Source: Quercus robur (Eukaryota > Streptophyta > Magnoliopsida > Fagales > Fagaceae). From it: DNA of 64,000 nt. The position numbers were made by a program, and so were the translations under genes. The notes below the pieces were generated by a model. The model was given only the letters and a program-made list of their open reading frames with translations. It made no database searches and had not been told where the DNA came from. Each line of letters begins with the position of its first letter. Position 1 is the stretch's first letter. Shown piece by piece: positions 10,502 through 24,112 of this stretch. The stretch covers positions 44,244,843-44,308,842 of the forward strand of contig NC_065538.1 of assembly GCF_932294415.1 (NCBI RefSeq). Direction: 5' to 3'.

Positions 10502-13406
10502 CGACAAGTTTCAATGACATCATTTTCAACCATTCGTATCACCTACATGACTTAATCCATTACATCACGTATCTCCACGTGGCAAATATTTAAACGACAG
10601 TGCATACTGTAGATTCCTCAATATATATCCGAATCTGACGTCGCATTCAGCCACCTGTATCCAAAGTGTTTGGTTTTCTCTTCTTGGCTTTATAAAGTCG
10701 AAAATGTATCATGTGCATCAAGTGCAAAAAACGTGATGCTCACAATCTATAGATCTTAGTGTATCAATGTATATGATCAACCGACCATATAAAAGTCTAG
10801 CTACATATGCCTAAAATATACTATTCTTCTTCTCAGGCGACACTGTATTTTATGGAAGTTTGGTTTATTTTTAGTATTTTTTTTAATTGAACATATCATT
10901 TTATTTTAAATATACAATGATAAGTGGTAGTGAATTTTAATCTCTATGTTTTATTTAGTTAGTGAATGATGTGACAATTTTTCATTAAAAAAATTTCAAT
11001 TAAAAAAATATTGAAAATAAGTAAAAAATTTATTCTACTCCGTACAATTTGTTCATCCAGCGGTCATCAAATTTGGGGGAATTCTGTTATGGTACTTCAC
11101 GTCACAGCCAGTGCGATCATAATATCTTAATTCTGATTATTCCATGTGTCTCACAATTTACACGTGCCAACTATCGTGTGGGCCCCTTTGCCCTTATCTT
11201 TCACTTCCGCGTTATGAGAGGTACGTCTGGTGATGTACTGCAAATATGGTAGGCATTTTTGAATTGGAACCCCCAAGTTCTTTTTGTATTTAGATTTTGG
11301 TCACCATTTCCTCCCTCTTTGACTTTGACCCCTTTTTTTTCTTTTTCTTTTTTCTTTTTTTTAAATAAATTTTTTCCGATACATTACCTAACAATTGATA
11401 AAATTATTCTTTTTTTGAGAATCCGCCCCAGAAATATGAGGGGTTGATAAAATTATTCAAATGGCCTACTTACATAATGATTAATAAGTCATACTACTTA
11501 TTTAAATAATACACATATATAGGATAAAATATTGTCACCCTATGGTTTAGAGAAAATTCTTTCCAACTATTTTAGAGGAAACCTTTCTCATTTATTTTGC
11601 ACAAGTTTAATTTCAAGCATGATTTTAAAAGTACACTTGACAAAAAAACCAAAATATGGATTGATTTTCAATTTTTTGTCCGATCGAGGTTTTCACTAAT
11701 GGTGGAATGGGTGTTATTATAAATAATTTAATTAATAATTATCTAATAGCACAAATAAATTTACTATAACTAATAATTTTTATTTAAAAATTTCCAAAAA
11801 TATATAAAAATAAATTTCAAATGTCTGAAATGAGATTTCATATCTTATATTACAAAAATTTTAAAAATTGAACTTATTCTTACTATTAATTTATATATAA
11901 CTTTCTAAAGATTAACTTTTCTCAATAGCTTTTTTTCAATTTATTTTCTAAAATAAAATAAATTGACCCAAATACATTTTAAGTTTTATTTCTTTTGTTC
12001 GCTTTATTACATAATGATAGATGAAGGTAATTTGCGGTTATACCTAGTTGGTTATTTACGATTTTATATTTTAGTTTATCTCAAGTTTATATACAGTTTC
12101 TTAAAATAATTTATTAGATGCAATTTTATTTTTAAAATAAATTAAGTCCATGTAAATAAACTTGTCCAAACACACATAGTAATAATCTTATAAATTGTGA
12201 TATTACGTTCGGTATGCTTTTGGATACAAAATAATCAATTTTAAGGTCTAGCCTCCATGGGGTACCAAAATGGTGGCTCATTGGTCAGGGGCATGAGTGG
12301 AATAATATGGCTTAATTTCAATCCATCGTACTATAGATCTATAGGATTTTCAAAATGTCTCGTAAGAGGAATAATCTAGCCAAAAGTTAGAACACCTCTT
12401 AGTTGTATAAAAAACAAAATTATAAGGTTTAAGAAAAGTTTCATTTTAGTTAATTATGAGTGGTGGTAATTGAAAGTTTTTTTCTTTTTTACTATGTAGG
12501 GAAGCATGTTATTCAGCAGTGCTAAGGATTATGAAATTGGTTAACCATAATTCTAAAATAGTAGAATATCAACCAAAAAAAAAAATTTTGAACATCAATA
12601 GATTTTTTTTTTTTTTTTTTTGAGGTAGAATATCAATAGTTTTTTCCTTGTTTTGGTTTGCGCGTTCTTCCGTTACTTGCTATAAGATTGTTTTGGTGTG
12701 AATATATTATGGGAAGAAAAATGGTTGGACAGCAGTTAGGAATGTGCTATGCAAGGAAAAGTAAATCTGTATTTCCAAACACATTTAACCTCAATGTTTT
12801 TTTTACTTCTTTTTTATTGGGGGTTGTTTAGAAAGACTCGATGGGGTTTTGTTTTCTTGTTGGATTAAAGAAAGAGGTATTAGGTAGGCTTGTGATTTGT
12901 GATTCTAATTCAAATTTCGAAGAATAAGAAAGAATAGTTAAATTATGATGACATAATGGGTGATTAATTAGGATCGCAGAAGATACCAAGCAGGGTTTAC
13001 TTTGAAAATTAAGGTTGGTCGGTCGGTCTACTCTACGTGGAACCGAGTAAAGAATTGGTCATATCTAATCAAAATTTTTTTTTTTTTTGGGTTAAATATA
13101 TCTAATCAAATTCACGCCCAAAAAGAACCTTCAAATGCCATTATTAAATGTAATCTGGAGAGGAACCTCATGAATCACAGAGAGGCACACACACCCACGT
13201 AAATAAAGTTGAAGACTGGTCTAAAGTAGCTCCCATTTCATGTCATCTCAAACGACTTGTGAGTCTTGGACCCCAACCACACATTCATGCCTTAATATAA
13301 GTTACATCAAGCACACAGAGAGAGAGAGTGTGTGTATGTCATGTCATATAGGATAATATGGTTTCAAAAATAATTAATATTTAATTACCAAAGGATCAAG
13401 AACATG

Positions 13407-13449
<43 letters not shown>

Positions 13450-13710
13450 GATTCTTCAAGTTAATCTTTGGATTTTCTGCTTTATTTATTTATTTATTTT
13501 TTATAGAAACAAACACACAGAATGAAATGAGTTCTTTCAGACCCTACCTAGCATAGTGATAAATTAAACCTATTGCATTCTTAGCCCCATCCTCTCATAT
13601 TTTGTTCAATCATTTTCACCCACCATCACTAAAATTTGCGCAAGCTTCTTTTAACCTTATGTCCTTAAATCTAATGAGAAAAAATCATTGTGTTAAAAAG
13701 GGGAAAAAAA
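10502..13710. other. AT-rich spacer without a recognisable gene
   Basis: About 3.2 kb with only short chance frames. It contains a palindromic G-box CCACGTGG (10575-10582), several poly(T) runs (near 11334, 12602 and 13077) and an (AT)n run near 13409. No coding homology, RNA gene or clear transposon end was found. The G-box has no gene within reach, so I do not treat it as a promoter. Confidence 0.6.
13409..13443. repeat. (AT)n microsatellite
   Basis: A perfect 35-base TA run just upstream of the left edge of duplication copy 1. Confidence 0.9.
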
Positions 13711-14721
13711 AATGAGGCACTTATATTAGGTGGAAGAACAAAATTTGTCAGAAACATCAACAATAATTTCTATTAAGTATCAACCATCAATAATCGCCCC
13801 AGTTGGCTTACAGGGTTGGGCCATATGGAAAAGCCTATCCTTTACCACCAAAATTTTGTGCTTAACGTGAAGACAAAGAATCATTACTTTTTAATCTGTG
13901 GATCTCACCAACATTAGCTGTAAACAACTTATTGACTCTGTCATGCTAATTAGTACGTGTATCTAAACAAATTCTTCAACTTGTCCTTCACATGTTTCCT
14001 TGAGGTGGCTTGTTTATATATATGAGTATGACACACTGAATGAGAAGTGCACTCTTTACATGGATTACTTCCGAAGCAGAACAAGCATCATAATTAATTG
14101 AACAAACTTGCCTTTGTTGATGACAACTTCCCATGTAAATTTGAAGATAAGATCATGGCCCCACTCTAATAAGATGGTCTTTGCGGTAACCGGCATCCGT
14201 ACCATGCCTAACACTTTTAACATTTTGACTAAACTCAATGAAAGTTACCCAACACCGGAGAGGTGCATACGAAAGCAGCCAAGCCCCTGATTTTTTTAAT
14301 ACCCCTTTCAGTTTCACCCCAGTTTTCTTTTCCCAACCAACAGTTGGGAACGTGCTTTAACCGGCATCCGTACCATGCCTAACACTACTAACATTTTGGC
14401 TAAACTCAAAATGAAAGTTATTCAACACCGGCCCCAATAATGTATTAAAAAATTAACAATAAATAATATCTCAATATACTAATATAATCTTTATGAGTCC
14501 GTTTAATTAGAAGAAAAAAAAAAATGGAAGAATAGAAAATAGTGATTGGATGGAAGAGAAGGGAGATATAAAAAATTTTAATTTCCCTCATTTGTATTTG
14601 GTTGGAGGGTTGAAAAAGTAGAAGGTTGAAAAAACTTTTTTATTTGGTTGAGAAGAAAAGTAGGAAGATGAAAAATGTAATATATATATATATATATATA
14701 TATTATTGGGTAAAAATAAAT

Positions 14722-15729
14722 TGACCCCTTGTAAATAATTAATTAATTATTCAAGTTAATTAATTAGATCAAATTCATACAATAGCGAGGTAGTACAAAC
14801 AAATCACTAATTATACTAAATCCAATGAAAAATAAATTTGATACGGTAATTTTTTTACGAATGGGAAAAACCGTCAAGGCAAAAACCCCACCGGGTGATT
14901 TTAAGATCACCACTTCCAAGAATCCACTATTATCAATCACAAGTGGTTTCAATTTTAAGGAATCTTACCAAACACTTTGGCATATCCCGAAATATCAACC
15001 TACAGTTCAACCCTTACCCTAATACCCAATTGGACTTATATTGTAGCGGCAATCTTTCCATTCAATGCACGAATCCCAGTACGTGATTAACCAGTGATGC
15101 ATGGATCCTAGTATGTGACTTAACTCCACAGCAATCCTTTGATTGATGTAGTTAATTTGCAATAGTTTCACATAGAAATATCAATAAAATCTTCAATGAT
15201 GGTGTAAGAGACTTTGCTTGGTTATAGAAACCAAAGGCATACAAGAAATGCAACAAGAACTATTTCTTCTGTAGGAGGAGGCTAGGGTTTCAAAAAGAAA
15301 ACCTTACAAAGCTCTCTAGAGTTAGATTTTTCTTTTTCCACCTCCTTGTTTAAATAGGAGCTCAATGGGCTCTCTTATACAAAATAGGTATACACAAACC
15401 TTGGGCTTTTCTAGTTCATTAAGAATTATACAAACCCATAAACAAATAGCCTTTAAGAATAAAAACGTTGCTGGCTATAGTCTGAATCCCGTAAGCTCGA
15501 TAGATCAAGACATGTGTCTAGCTTTAATGAATCTCAACAAATCGAGCTTTTGTCGAGAAGGTATTGAGACTTGCATATTGCACTTTTCTTGAGCAATTCT
15601 TAAGTAATCTTCATGTCTTCAATGTAATCACTTATAATGATCATCTTGAACCTACTTAGATTTACCCAAATAAAAGTAAAACATGTTTTGTCAAAGGATA
15701 TACCAATTACATAAAAATATGTCCCTTAC

Positions 15730-15730
<1 letters not shown>
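14722..15730 (-). mobile_element. Putative solo LTR, specific to copy 1
   Basis: This 1.0 kb interval is missing from copy 2, where the flanking AT tract runs straight into ttaataggtaaa. On the minus strand it starts TGTAAGGGAC and ends AAGGGGTCA, so it has TG...CA termini, with a TATA-like stretch and a transcribed-looking middle. It sits inside an (AT)n tract split into 14680-14702 and 15740-15768. Size and termini fit a copia LTR left after LTR-LTR recombination. The target duplication is masked by the AT repeat, so the call is tentative. Confidence 0.4.
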
Positions 15731-15772
<42 letters not shown>

Positions 15773-17784
15773 GGTAAAATTTAGAGAAAGTTCAATTAGA
15801 ATCCAATTTTGCGTCATGTGTCTAAATTTATGTGAGGACCACACCATAATTATCCACTTAAGTTTGTGTCATGTGTCCATTTAAGTTTTTTAATCTTTGT
15901 GTCAAGTGAGTTAATGAGTGCAAAATATTAAAAATCCAATATTAATGAACTATAAAATTAAAAATAAAAATAAAAACCAATCACACATATTCAATAAAAA
16001 TCACCACACAACAAAAATCATCACACATTCTATCTTATTAAAAATTAAAAGAAAAAAATGATCATAAGTAATATTAAATTTAAGTAAGAATTTAATATGT
16101 GACTAATTACATTTATTTTAAAAAACAAAATTTGACTAATTATTTATACATATGCATGTGTTACATGCTTTTCTTTAATAATTTGACTAAATATTTATAT
16201 TTTTATAATTAAAATTGTGTAATTTTAAATTCATACATGCATTTGCATGGATTACATGCTAGTTTATATAAATTTACTCATATAACCTTATTAAAAAAAA
16301 TTTCCCAATTAAAAAAAAAAACAATTAAAAAAGGCAAAGACCCAACTAACCAAAAAAAAAAAAGTAACTGAAAATAGCATTTATGTCCTGTTAGGAAAAA
16401 AAAAAATAAACAGATAAGGAAATAGAAAACCTAAAAAAGGAAACAAAGGTAGCACGTAACACTGTGGAGAATTGAAGATAGAAGAAGCTTGATGTGGACA
16501 TTTTATGTCCAAATATTTTTGCCCCATTTTCTTCCCAATTCTCGGAGATTGTGTTTTGGTGGGTCCAAAGAGAAAACTCTTAAGCCCCACCAAAATTTTC
16601 TCCATTTTCCACCCTTAACCAAACGATTACAAACCTCATTTTCTCTCCACTTTTTTCTACTCCATTTTCCATCCCTCCAATAATCACCTCAACCAAATAG
16701 ACTCCAAGAGTTTTGAATTCATTTTTATCTTTAGATGCGTTTGAATTTGATAAACTATTCCAAAACTTGGATTTAGCAGAAATTGGGACATGAGTGTCAA
16801 TTAGTACCCATTTCTCTGTGATAAGGTACCAATCGGCACCTATGTCCTGGTTACATTTTAGCTCCAACTTCGTATTTTGGTAGGTTATGTGACAAGGGGC
16901 TGAATTTTTTTTTTTTTTGAGTAGGTAAATAATTGAATCATAATCAATTAATCCAAGTGAATATTTTTAAATCAGATAATACAATAATAATTAATTTAAT
17001 TCAATAATAATTAATTTAATTCTATTTAAAGTGTTTTAAGTTTGGTGGATAATTGGAACATTGTCAATCAAACTGAGTTGAATTTTTTAATTTGAATAAT
17101 TAAATCATTTTTAATTAGTCCTCATTAAAGTCTCTTGAGTTTGCAAATAATTGAATTATGAATCCATGTGAAGAATTCTAAATTTGGATAATCAAATCAT
17201 GGTTAATTAATTATATTTAAAATCTTCTAGATTTTGTGGATGATTGGATCATCGTCAATCAATTTGAATTGAGTTTTTTTATTTTAGACAATTAGATCAT
17301 TATTAATTAATCCTCATAAGCCAAAATTTATCATGATCAAACATCAAATATTTAGACAAATTAAGGTCAAACCTTAGTGAAGTTTGGTCAAATGTTCTAG
17401 AAGATGGATTTGGTTAAAATGAGGCTGAATTTGGTGGTTTGGTGGATTTTTGAGGTCGTATGACTATTGATTGGTTTGACCAAACTTGGTAAAAGTTAGA
17501 TCAACAAAGGTAATTCTGGATTTTTTGCTTTCAAATCATAATAGTGCATCCACTATTCGATTGGGATAAATCAATTATTTCATATAATTTCTGAAATTTT
17601 AAGATGAAAATGAAATTTTTGGAATTTTTGGTCGTAAATTGAGGCGGATTAAATATGATATTATCACAACATTTGAGTCTTCAAGATAGATTTTGACAAA
17701 GATCTATAGGTGATTATTGTTTCATTTTAACTTTAGAAGTTCAAAATTCTCCTCAAATTCAACCGCCTCCATACATCCCAAGGG

Positions 17785-17837
17785 AAATGCTAGCGATACA
17801 AACTTTTTGACAAAATCTTTTACAAACTGTTGAAGAG
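17785..17837 (+). mobile_element. Left fragment of a short TIR MITE (copy 1)
   Basis: The sequence aaatgctagcgatacaaact through acaaactgttga matches the left end of the MITE that is complete at 53812-53991 and is also present, split by a LINE, at 49088-49147 plus 53500-53588. In copy 1 its right part and about 1.5 kb beyond are absent, with a direct join to gagtttatggcg. Confidence 0.65.
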
Positions 17838-18206
17838 TTTATGGCGTAATTATAAAGTGTAATATCAAGTATAGTTTTGGGTTATAAAGTTTAATTTTCG
17901 CTCTTTTTTAGAATAAACTACAATTACCTCTCTTACAACTCAACATTGTTAAATCCACTAAAGAAATCTTAAAAATAAATTAGAAAATTTGTATGTTTCT
18001 GCTTTTATCCTTATTCCCAAAAGAAAGTCCCATTTTCTTATCTATAATTAATTGATTAAAAAAAATGAAATGATAAATTTTTGTTTTAATCAAAATTCAA
18101 TAACAAACTAGAATATGTAAAGGTCAAGAAATCAATATTGCAAAGATTCAATATATTTCATCAATGAAATATAACACTCCTCATCAAGAAATAACATTCT
18201 ACTAAG

Positions 18207-19061
18207 TGTTGGAGCATTTTAATATTAATCAATTAAAATGAATAAATATTACAACATAAATGTGAAAAGATGTGGTAGTGAATATGGAAGATGAAGAGTT
18301 AGTGAAATTGTTTAATCCCACATTGAAAAGGAGATAGACTATTTTATTCCTTTTAATTGTAGTGATTAATTGGCTAATATGAATTGAATCAATTATTGGG
18401 CTAAATACGTGTGCAAGGGGGAGGTGAAGGGTGGAGGTATCAAAAATGGAAATGAATCAAGGTCTTGGATCCTCCTACTAGACAGCCCATTCAGAATAAT
18501 TACCATATCTGTTGGTGAGTCCGATTGGGCCTTTTCATTCTTTGGAAACTCCTTATCTTACCATTCATTGTGTAACTCCAACCCATCAGGTTAATATCCA
18601 GCAATTAATCTTGTAACACCCACTACATCAGAATAATGCACCTAATTAATCAGATTAATTTAGGTAGTAATTTCGTGAGGTCCATTGAGCCTATAAATAG
18701 ACTCATTCAAACCCAATCCAAATTACTGCAATATACACTAAAAAAAAAAAAAATAGAGAGGTTTTTGGCAAGGAAGGGTATTCTTTCTGGTGGAGTTTTG
18801 GACTTGAACACTTTGTGCAGATATTGTTCTAGCCATACGACACTTGTTTAGCTGTTGTATCCTGGGGGAGGCAAGTTAGAGAAGGTCTGCACCGGTTACA
18901 AAGTTTAGCCAACCAAGGGCTTGAATCTCCTTAAAGAGAGTGAGTGTCGCGCCTCAGTCAAATCACTATTGTGTAATCTTTCTCTTTAAATTAATAATAT
19001 TTAGAAGTCTTATTCAGTTTCTCTTTTTGTTATTTCCATTATTATTGAGTTTGCACCAACA
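18207..19061 (+). repeat. Copia 5' LTR (855 bp)
   Basis: Begins TGTTGGAGCATTTTAATATT and ends TTTGCACCAACA. It is about 380 bases longer than the 3' LTR: the segment from about 18452 to 18833 has no partner there. The next bases, attttaaggagattcaacac, should hold the primer site but are not the common initiator-Met type that I could recognise. Confidence 0.9.
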
Positions 19062-19081
19062 ATTTTAAGGAGATTCAACAC

Positions 19082-19885
19082 ATGGAGCCTACACAAGAGA
19101 AACCAAATGAGCTTGTTAGAGATCTCAACAAGCCCTTTCACTTTAAGGGAGCCCACTTCAAGAGGTGGAAAGGGAAGGCCATCTTCTACTTGAGTCTTCT
19201 CAAAGTCACGTACATCCTCACTGACAAGAATCTATTAAAGATTTCTACCGATGAGATGAGTGAGGAAGAATTTAGTCTCCATCAAGAAAAAATAGATAAG
19301 TATACAAAAGATGAATATAATTGTCGCTCTTAACTTTTGAATTGTCTTGCCGATCATTTCTATGATTATTATGATACAACTTATAATTCTGCCAAGAAAA
19401 TTTGGAAAGCTTTACGATGCAAGTATGGTACCGAGGAGGCTGGTGCAAAGAAGTATGCTGCTAGAAGATTTTTCCATTATCAAATGGTGGATGGAAAATC
19501 GGTGGTGGATCAAGCACAAAACTTCCAAATGATTGTGGTAGAATTGAGATCCAAAGGCATAAAGATTAGAGACAATTTGGTGGTAGCTGGCATAGTTAAT
19601 AAATTACCACAATCTTGGAGGGAGTTCTAAAAGACTTTGCGGCACAAACAAAATGAGACATCCTTGGAGACTTTGGTCACACACATCCGTGTGGAGGAGG
19701 AGGCTAGAGGACAAGATGCACTCATGACACAAGAGAGTAATGGTAATTCCACCACAAAGGTAAACCTTATTTCAACCAATAATAATATGCCCAAAAATCA
19801 TTTTTCTAGAAATGGTCAATTGAAGCCTAAAAAGAAAGCCTTTAAAAATAATAATAAACCTCAAGGAAGGGGGAAACTCAAATAA
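19082..19885 (+). pseudogene. Copia gag (interrupted)
   Basis: Starts with ATG 21 bases after the 5' LTR. The text around [13 protein letters not shown] and [18 protein letters not shown] matches the UBN2/Retrotran_gag type of copia capsid protein. In-frame or near-frame stops at 19331-19333 and 19628-19630 break it into three pieces. The capsid should package element RNA into virus-like particles. The zinc knuckle further down (about 19941-19980) reads [14 protein letters not shown], so its His is replaced and it is unlikely to bind zinc properly. Confidence 0.85.
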
Positions 19886-20033
19886 AAATTACAATAAGAA
19901 CCAAGGACCCCCTTCACAAGATCAATTTAATAGATCCTGTTTTGTCTGTGGTAAGAGTAGGTATATTGCTCGATTTTGCAAATTTTGGAAACGTGAATCT
20001 GTCCCACAGGCTAACACAATTGAAGAGCCTTCA

Positions 20034-20522
20034 GTGGCAATGATTACAAACGTTAATATGGTGCAATATGTTGACGGGTGGTGGGCAAATTCTGGTACTA
20101 ATAGGCACGTCTGTTATGACAAAAATTGGTTCAAGTTATACACTCCTTTTGAAGAAGAAAAAACGGTTATGCTTGGTGACTCTAACAAAGCCAAGGTTCT
20201 TAGGAGTGGTGTGGTTAATTTGAAATTCACTTCTGGATGTGTGCTAACATTGAAATATTTACTTTACACTCCGTCTATAAGGAAGAATTTGATGTCAAGT
20301 TTTTTTCTTGACAAGGCTAGATTCAAGCAAACTATGGAACCTAATAACTATCTAATCACTAAAAAGGGATTATTTGTGGGCAAGGTTTATGCTTGTGATA
20401 GAATGTTTAAATTGAATGTTGAAAATAATAAAGTATCTACCAGTTCAGTTTATATGCTTTTTTCTATTAATTTTTGGCATGCTCGTTTGTGTCATATAAA
20501 TATAGATATGTGGGAATCATGA
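20034..20522 (+). pseudogene. Copia protease and gag-pre-integrase region
   Basis: [12 protein letters not shown] near residues 17-28 corresponds to the retropepsin active site, normally D-S-G-A/T. The catalytic Asp is replaced by Asn, so processing activity is probably lost. Further on, [13 protein letters not shown] and [10 protein letters not shown] are the standard linker and GAG-pre-integrase (zinc-binding) motifs. The frame ends at 20522 in the middle of that domain. Confidence 0.85.
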
Positions 20523-21277
20523 GTAGTTTAGGATTAATTCCAAGATTGTCAAAAGATTTTTAAAAATGTGAAACTTGTAGTCAAGTTAAGATTACAAAAA
20601 GGCCTTATAAAAGTGTTGTAAGAAATACTGAATTGCTTGAATTAATTCACTTTGATTTATGTGAATTTGAGGGAATTTTAACTCGTGGAGAAAATAGATA
20701 TACTATCATTTTTATTGATGATTTCTCAAAATATACAACTATTTATTTGTTGAAAAATAAAAGTGATGCTTTTGAAAATTTTCAAGATTAAAAGAAGTTG
20801 AAAATCAATTCGGTAGAAAAATAAAAAGAATAAGAAGTGATAGAGGTTGTGAGTATGAATCAAGTGCATTCAACTCATTTGTTTAGTCTTTGGGAATTAT
20901 CCATGAAACTACTACACCATATTCACCTACTTCTAATGGTGTGGTTGAAAGAAAAAAAATAACTTTAAATGAGTTAACAAATGTCATGTTAATTGAATCT
21001 AGTGCACCTTTACATTTTTGGGGTGAAGCAATTTTAATTGCATGATATGTTTTGAATAAGGTGCCATATAAAAAGTCACATACCACACCTTTTGAGATGT
21101 GGAAAGGACATAAGTCAAATTTGAGATATTTGAAAGTATGAGGTTATCTTGCTTATGTAAGACTTATTGACCCTAAAATACTTAAATTAGGTATAAGAGC
21201 TATTACTTGTGCTTTTCTTGGTTATGCGATTAATAGTGCAGCCTATAGATTTTTTGATCTTAAAAACAAAATAATTT
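20523..21277 (+). pseudogene. Copia integrase core (multiple stops)
   Basis: Broken frames contain LIHFDLC, the IFIDDFSKYT segment, a RSDRGCEY block with the second catalytic Asp, and SPTSNGVVERKK with the Glu, so the DDE triad positions can be traced. Stops occur inside, for example just after NSFV. A later segment, FEMWKGHKSNLRYLKV, is the conserved end of the core. The enzyme would insert element DNA, but this copy cannot encode it intact. Confidence 0.8.
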
Positions 21278-22330
21278 TTGAATTTGGTGATGCAATTTTT
21301 CATGAAGAAAAAATTTCCTTTTAAATTGAAAAATAGTGTGGGTGAAGAAAATATTTTGTCACAGCCTAGCTCTTCAACTTCACATTTACAAAATCAAGAA
21401 AATTTTGAAATGGAACCTAGAAGGAGTAAAAGAGCTAGAATTGAAAAAGATTTTGGTCCTGATTATTATGTTTTTAACATTGAGGAAAATCTCCAAAATT
21501 TAAAAGAGGCTTTAACATCGCCTGATGCTATATTTTGGAAAGAGGCTATAAATGATGAGATGGAATCTCTAATTTCTAATAGAACTTGGAAATTAGTTGG
21601 TCTTCTACCAGGTTGTAAGACTATAGATTGTAAATGGGTCCTTAGAAAAAAGTTGAAACCGGATGGATCAATAGATAAGTTTAAAGCCAGACTTGTTGCA
21701 TAAGGCATTAAACAAAAAGCTGATCTTAATTTCTTTGATACATTTTCTCCGATAACAAGAATTACATCTATTAGATTGTTAATTGCTATTACTGCAATTT
21801 TTGATTTGAAAATTCATCAAATGGATGTAAAAACTATTTTTCTAAATGGGGACCTAGAGGAAGAGATTTATATGGATCAACCTGAAGACTTTGTAGAGCC
21901 TGGACAAGAAAGCAAGGTATGTAAGCTAATTAAATCCCTATATGGCTTAAAACAAGCACCTAAGCAGTGGCATAAAAAGTTTGATTCCTGCATGACTGAG
22001 AATGATTATAAATCAAATGAATATGATAAATGTATTTATTCTAAATCATGGAATAATTTACATGTTATATTAGCCTCTGTGTGGATGATATGTTGATTTT
22101 TGGCTCAAATATGCATGTTATAAATGAGACAAAAAAATATGCTTAAAAGCCATTTTGATATGAAAGATCTTGGTGAGGCTAATTTTATTTTGGGCATGAA
22201 AATTACAAAAACATGTGATGGAATATTTCCTGATCAATCACATTATGTTGAGAAAATATTGAAAAAAATATAATTTTCATGATCACAAAAGTGTAGCTAC
22301 TCCTTTTGATTCTAGTGTTCATTTATTTCT
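21278..22330 (+). pseudogene. Copia reverse transcriptase (stops and frameshift)
   Basis: Conserved RT blocks are readable: KWVLRKKLKPDGSIDKFKARLVA, then a stop at 21701-21703, then TRITSIRLL, FDLKIHQMDVKTIFLNGDLEE, and LIKSLYGLKQAPKQWHKKFD. The catalytic YVDD region appears only after a frame change near 22073, as CVDDMLIF. The rest (HFDMKDLGEANFILGMKI) continues in shifted frames to 22330. RT would copy element RNA into DNA. Confidence 0.85.
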
Positions 22331-22331
22331 T

Positions 22332-22998
22332 GTGAATAATGATGATGAGATTTTTAATCAAAAGGATTATGCTAGCATCATTGGTAGTTTGTGTTATACT
22401 ACTGATTGTATTAGACCTGACATTGCATATGCAGTAGGAGTGCTTAGCAGATTTACTAGCAAGCCTAGTAGAAATCATTGGCTAGCTATTAAGCGAGTCA
22501 TGAGATATTTAATTAGTACCAAAAGCTATGACTTATTTTATAAAAAAGTATCCTTCCGTGATTGAAACTTTTAGTGATGTTGATTGGAATACTTTGTCAG
22601 GTGATTCTCTCTCTACCATTGATTATATTTTTATCTTAGGTAGTGGAGCTATTTGTTGGAAATCTAAAAAGCAAACAATAATTACTAATTCAACAATGAA
22701 AGCTGAATTAATAGCATTAGCTTTAGCTAGTGAAGAGGCAAATTGGCTTAGAGATTTGTTCTATGAAATTCCACTTTGGGAAAAGCCAATTCCACCTATA
22801 TTAATTCATTGTGATAGACCTGTCACAATTGGTAGAGTTAAAAACCGTTATTACAATGGTAAATCCAAACCTAGAAGAAGAAAGCATAGTATCGTGCGAT
22901 CTTATTTGAGTAGTAGCATCATAACTGTGGATTATATTAAATCTAATAATAATCTTGCAAATCCATTTACCAATGCCTTGGCAAAAGATAGGGTCTAG
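22332..22998 (+). pseudogene. Copia RNase H (two overlapping frames)
   Basis: The first part has YASIIGSLCYTT and RPDIAYAVGVLSRF, the RT-RNase H connection. A frameshift near 22555 leads to FSDVDWNTLSGD, ICWKSKKQTII and STMKAELIALALASEEANWL, the usual RNase H motifs. C-terminal KNRYYNGKSKPRRRKHSIVR and DYIKSNNNLANPFTNAL finish the pol frame. Some acidic residues have changed (for example D/N in NPFTNAL). The region 22999-23635 before the 3' LTR is non-coding. Confidence 0.85.
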
Positions 22999-23635
22999 AA
23001 TACATCGAGGGGGACGGGACTAAAGTCCATAGAATCATGAGCCATGTATGAGGATACCCAACCCAAGGACTAGAGATCTTGAGAATTGGGTTCAATGGGA
23101 AAAATTAATCATACGATGGTCGTAAAAAATGCATTATTTATTTTTTTAATTATTTATTTTGTAAATAATTTTTTAATTGTTCATCCTTATGATATAAGTG
23201 CATTTATCTTTTAATGTGAAGAGGTTGAGTAAGAAACTCTTAATGAAATTTGTAGCTCGTATGAGTGGGGTGTCAGACTTACAGGAGCACCCTTGACAAA
23301 ATTTCTCCAATGTGAGTGTGGGGGTAGGGCCGCTCCCTATGAGATTTGGACTTAATCTCAAATACACTCATGAAACTAGGATCAGCACACGGCCGTAAAG
23401 TGCTAGCTATAAAAGCTCATGTCAACACCTGAGTTGTTATGTGTAAACAGTGATACTTAATTTCCCTAAAGCAGTCATAGTTCAAGTCGGAGACCACTAC
23501 GACTCTGGAATTAAGATCATTATTTTATTAAGTGAAGGTTCAATGCAAATCACACTTTCATGATGCATATTGACCTGTCTTTGCCTAGTAATCTCTCTTT
23601 AACTAAAAAATTTAATATTAAAATGAGTGAGGAAT

Positions 23636-24112
23636 TGTTGGAGCATTTTAATATTAATCAGTTAAAATGAATAAATATTACAACATAAATGTAAAAAGAT
23701 GTGGGAGTGAATATGGAAGACGAGGAGTTAGTGAAATTGTTTAATTCCACATTGAAAAGGAGAGAGACTATTTTATTTCTTTTAATTGTGGTGATTAATG
23801 GGCTAATATGAATTGAATCAGATATTGGGCTAGATACATGCGCAAGGGGAAGGTGAAGGGTGAAGGTATCAAAATTGGAAATGCCATACAACACTTGTTG
23901 GGCTGTTGTATCTTAGGGGAGACAAGTCAGAGAATGTCTGTACTAGTTACAAAATTTAGCTAACCAAGGGCTTGAATCTCCTTAAAGAGAGCGAGTGCCC
24001 CGTCTCAGTTCAAATAGTATTGTGTAATCTTTTTCTTTAAATTAATAATATTCAGAAGTATTATTCAGTTTCTCTTTGTGTTGTTTCCATTATTATTGTG
24101 TTTGCATCAACA
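23636..24112 (+). repeat. Copia 3' LTR (477 bp, internally deleted)
   Basis: Same ends as the 5' LTR, but after ggaaatg near 23882 it jumps to ccatacaacacttg, missing about 380 bases present in the 5' copy. It is preceded by the purine-rich aaaatgagtgaggaat. Both LTRs also differ by scattered substitutions. Confidence 0.9.

Larger units (their letters stand above)
18207..24112 (+). mobile_element. Ty1/copia LTR retrotransposon, decayed, with CTAAG target duplication
   Basis: A 5.9 kb element with LTRs that start TGTTGGAGC and end CAACA, flanked by the 5-bp duplication CTAAG at 18202-18206 and 24113-24117. Copy 2 of the segmental duplication keeps the empty site with one CTAAG (about 55427). 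Domain order gag, protease, integrase, RT, RNase H is the copia order. All coding blocks contain stops or frameshifts. The lineage within copia was not determined. Confidence 0.93.

Noticed and set aside
10575-10582. Palindromic G-box CCACGTGG with nearby TATA-like tataaag at about 10690.
   Set aside because: No coding region, splice pattern or homology follows for 3 kb on either strand, so calling a promoter would be unsupported.
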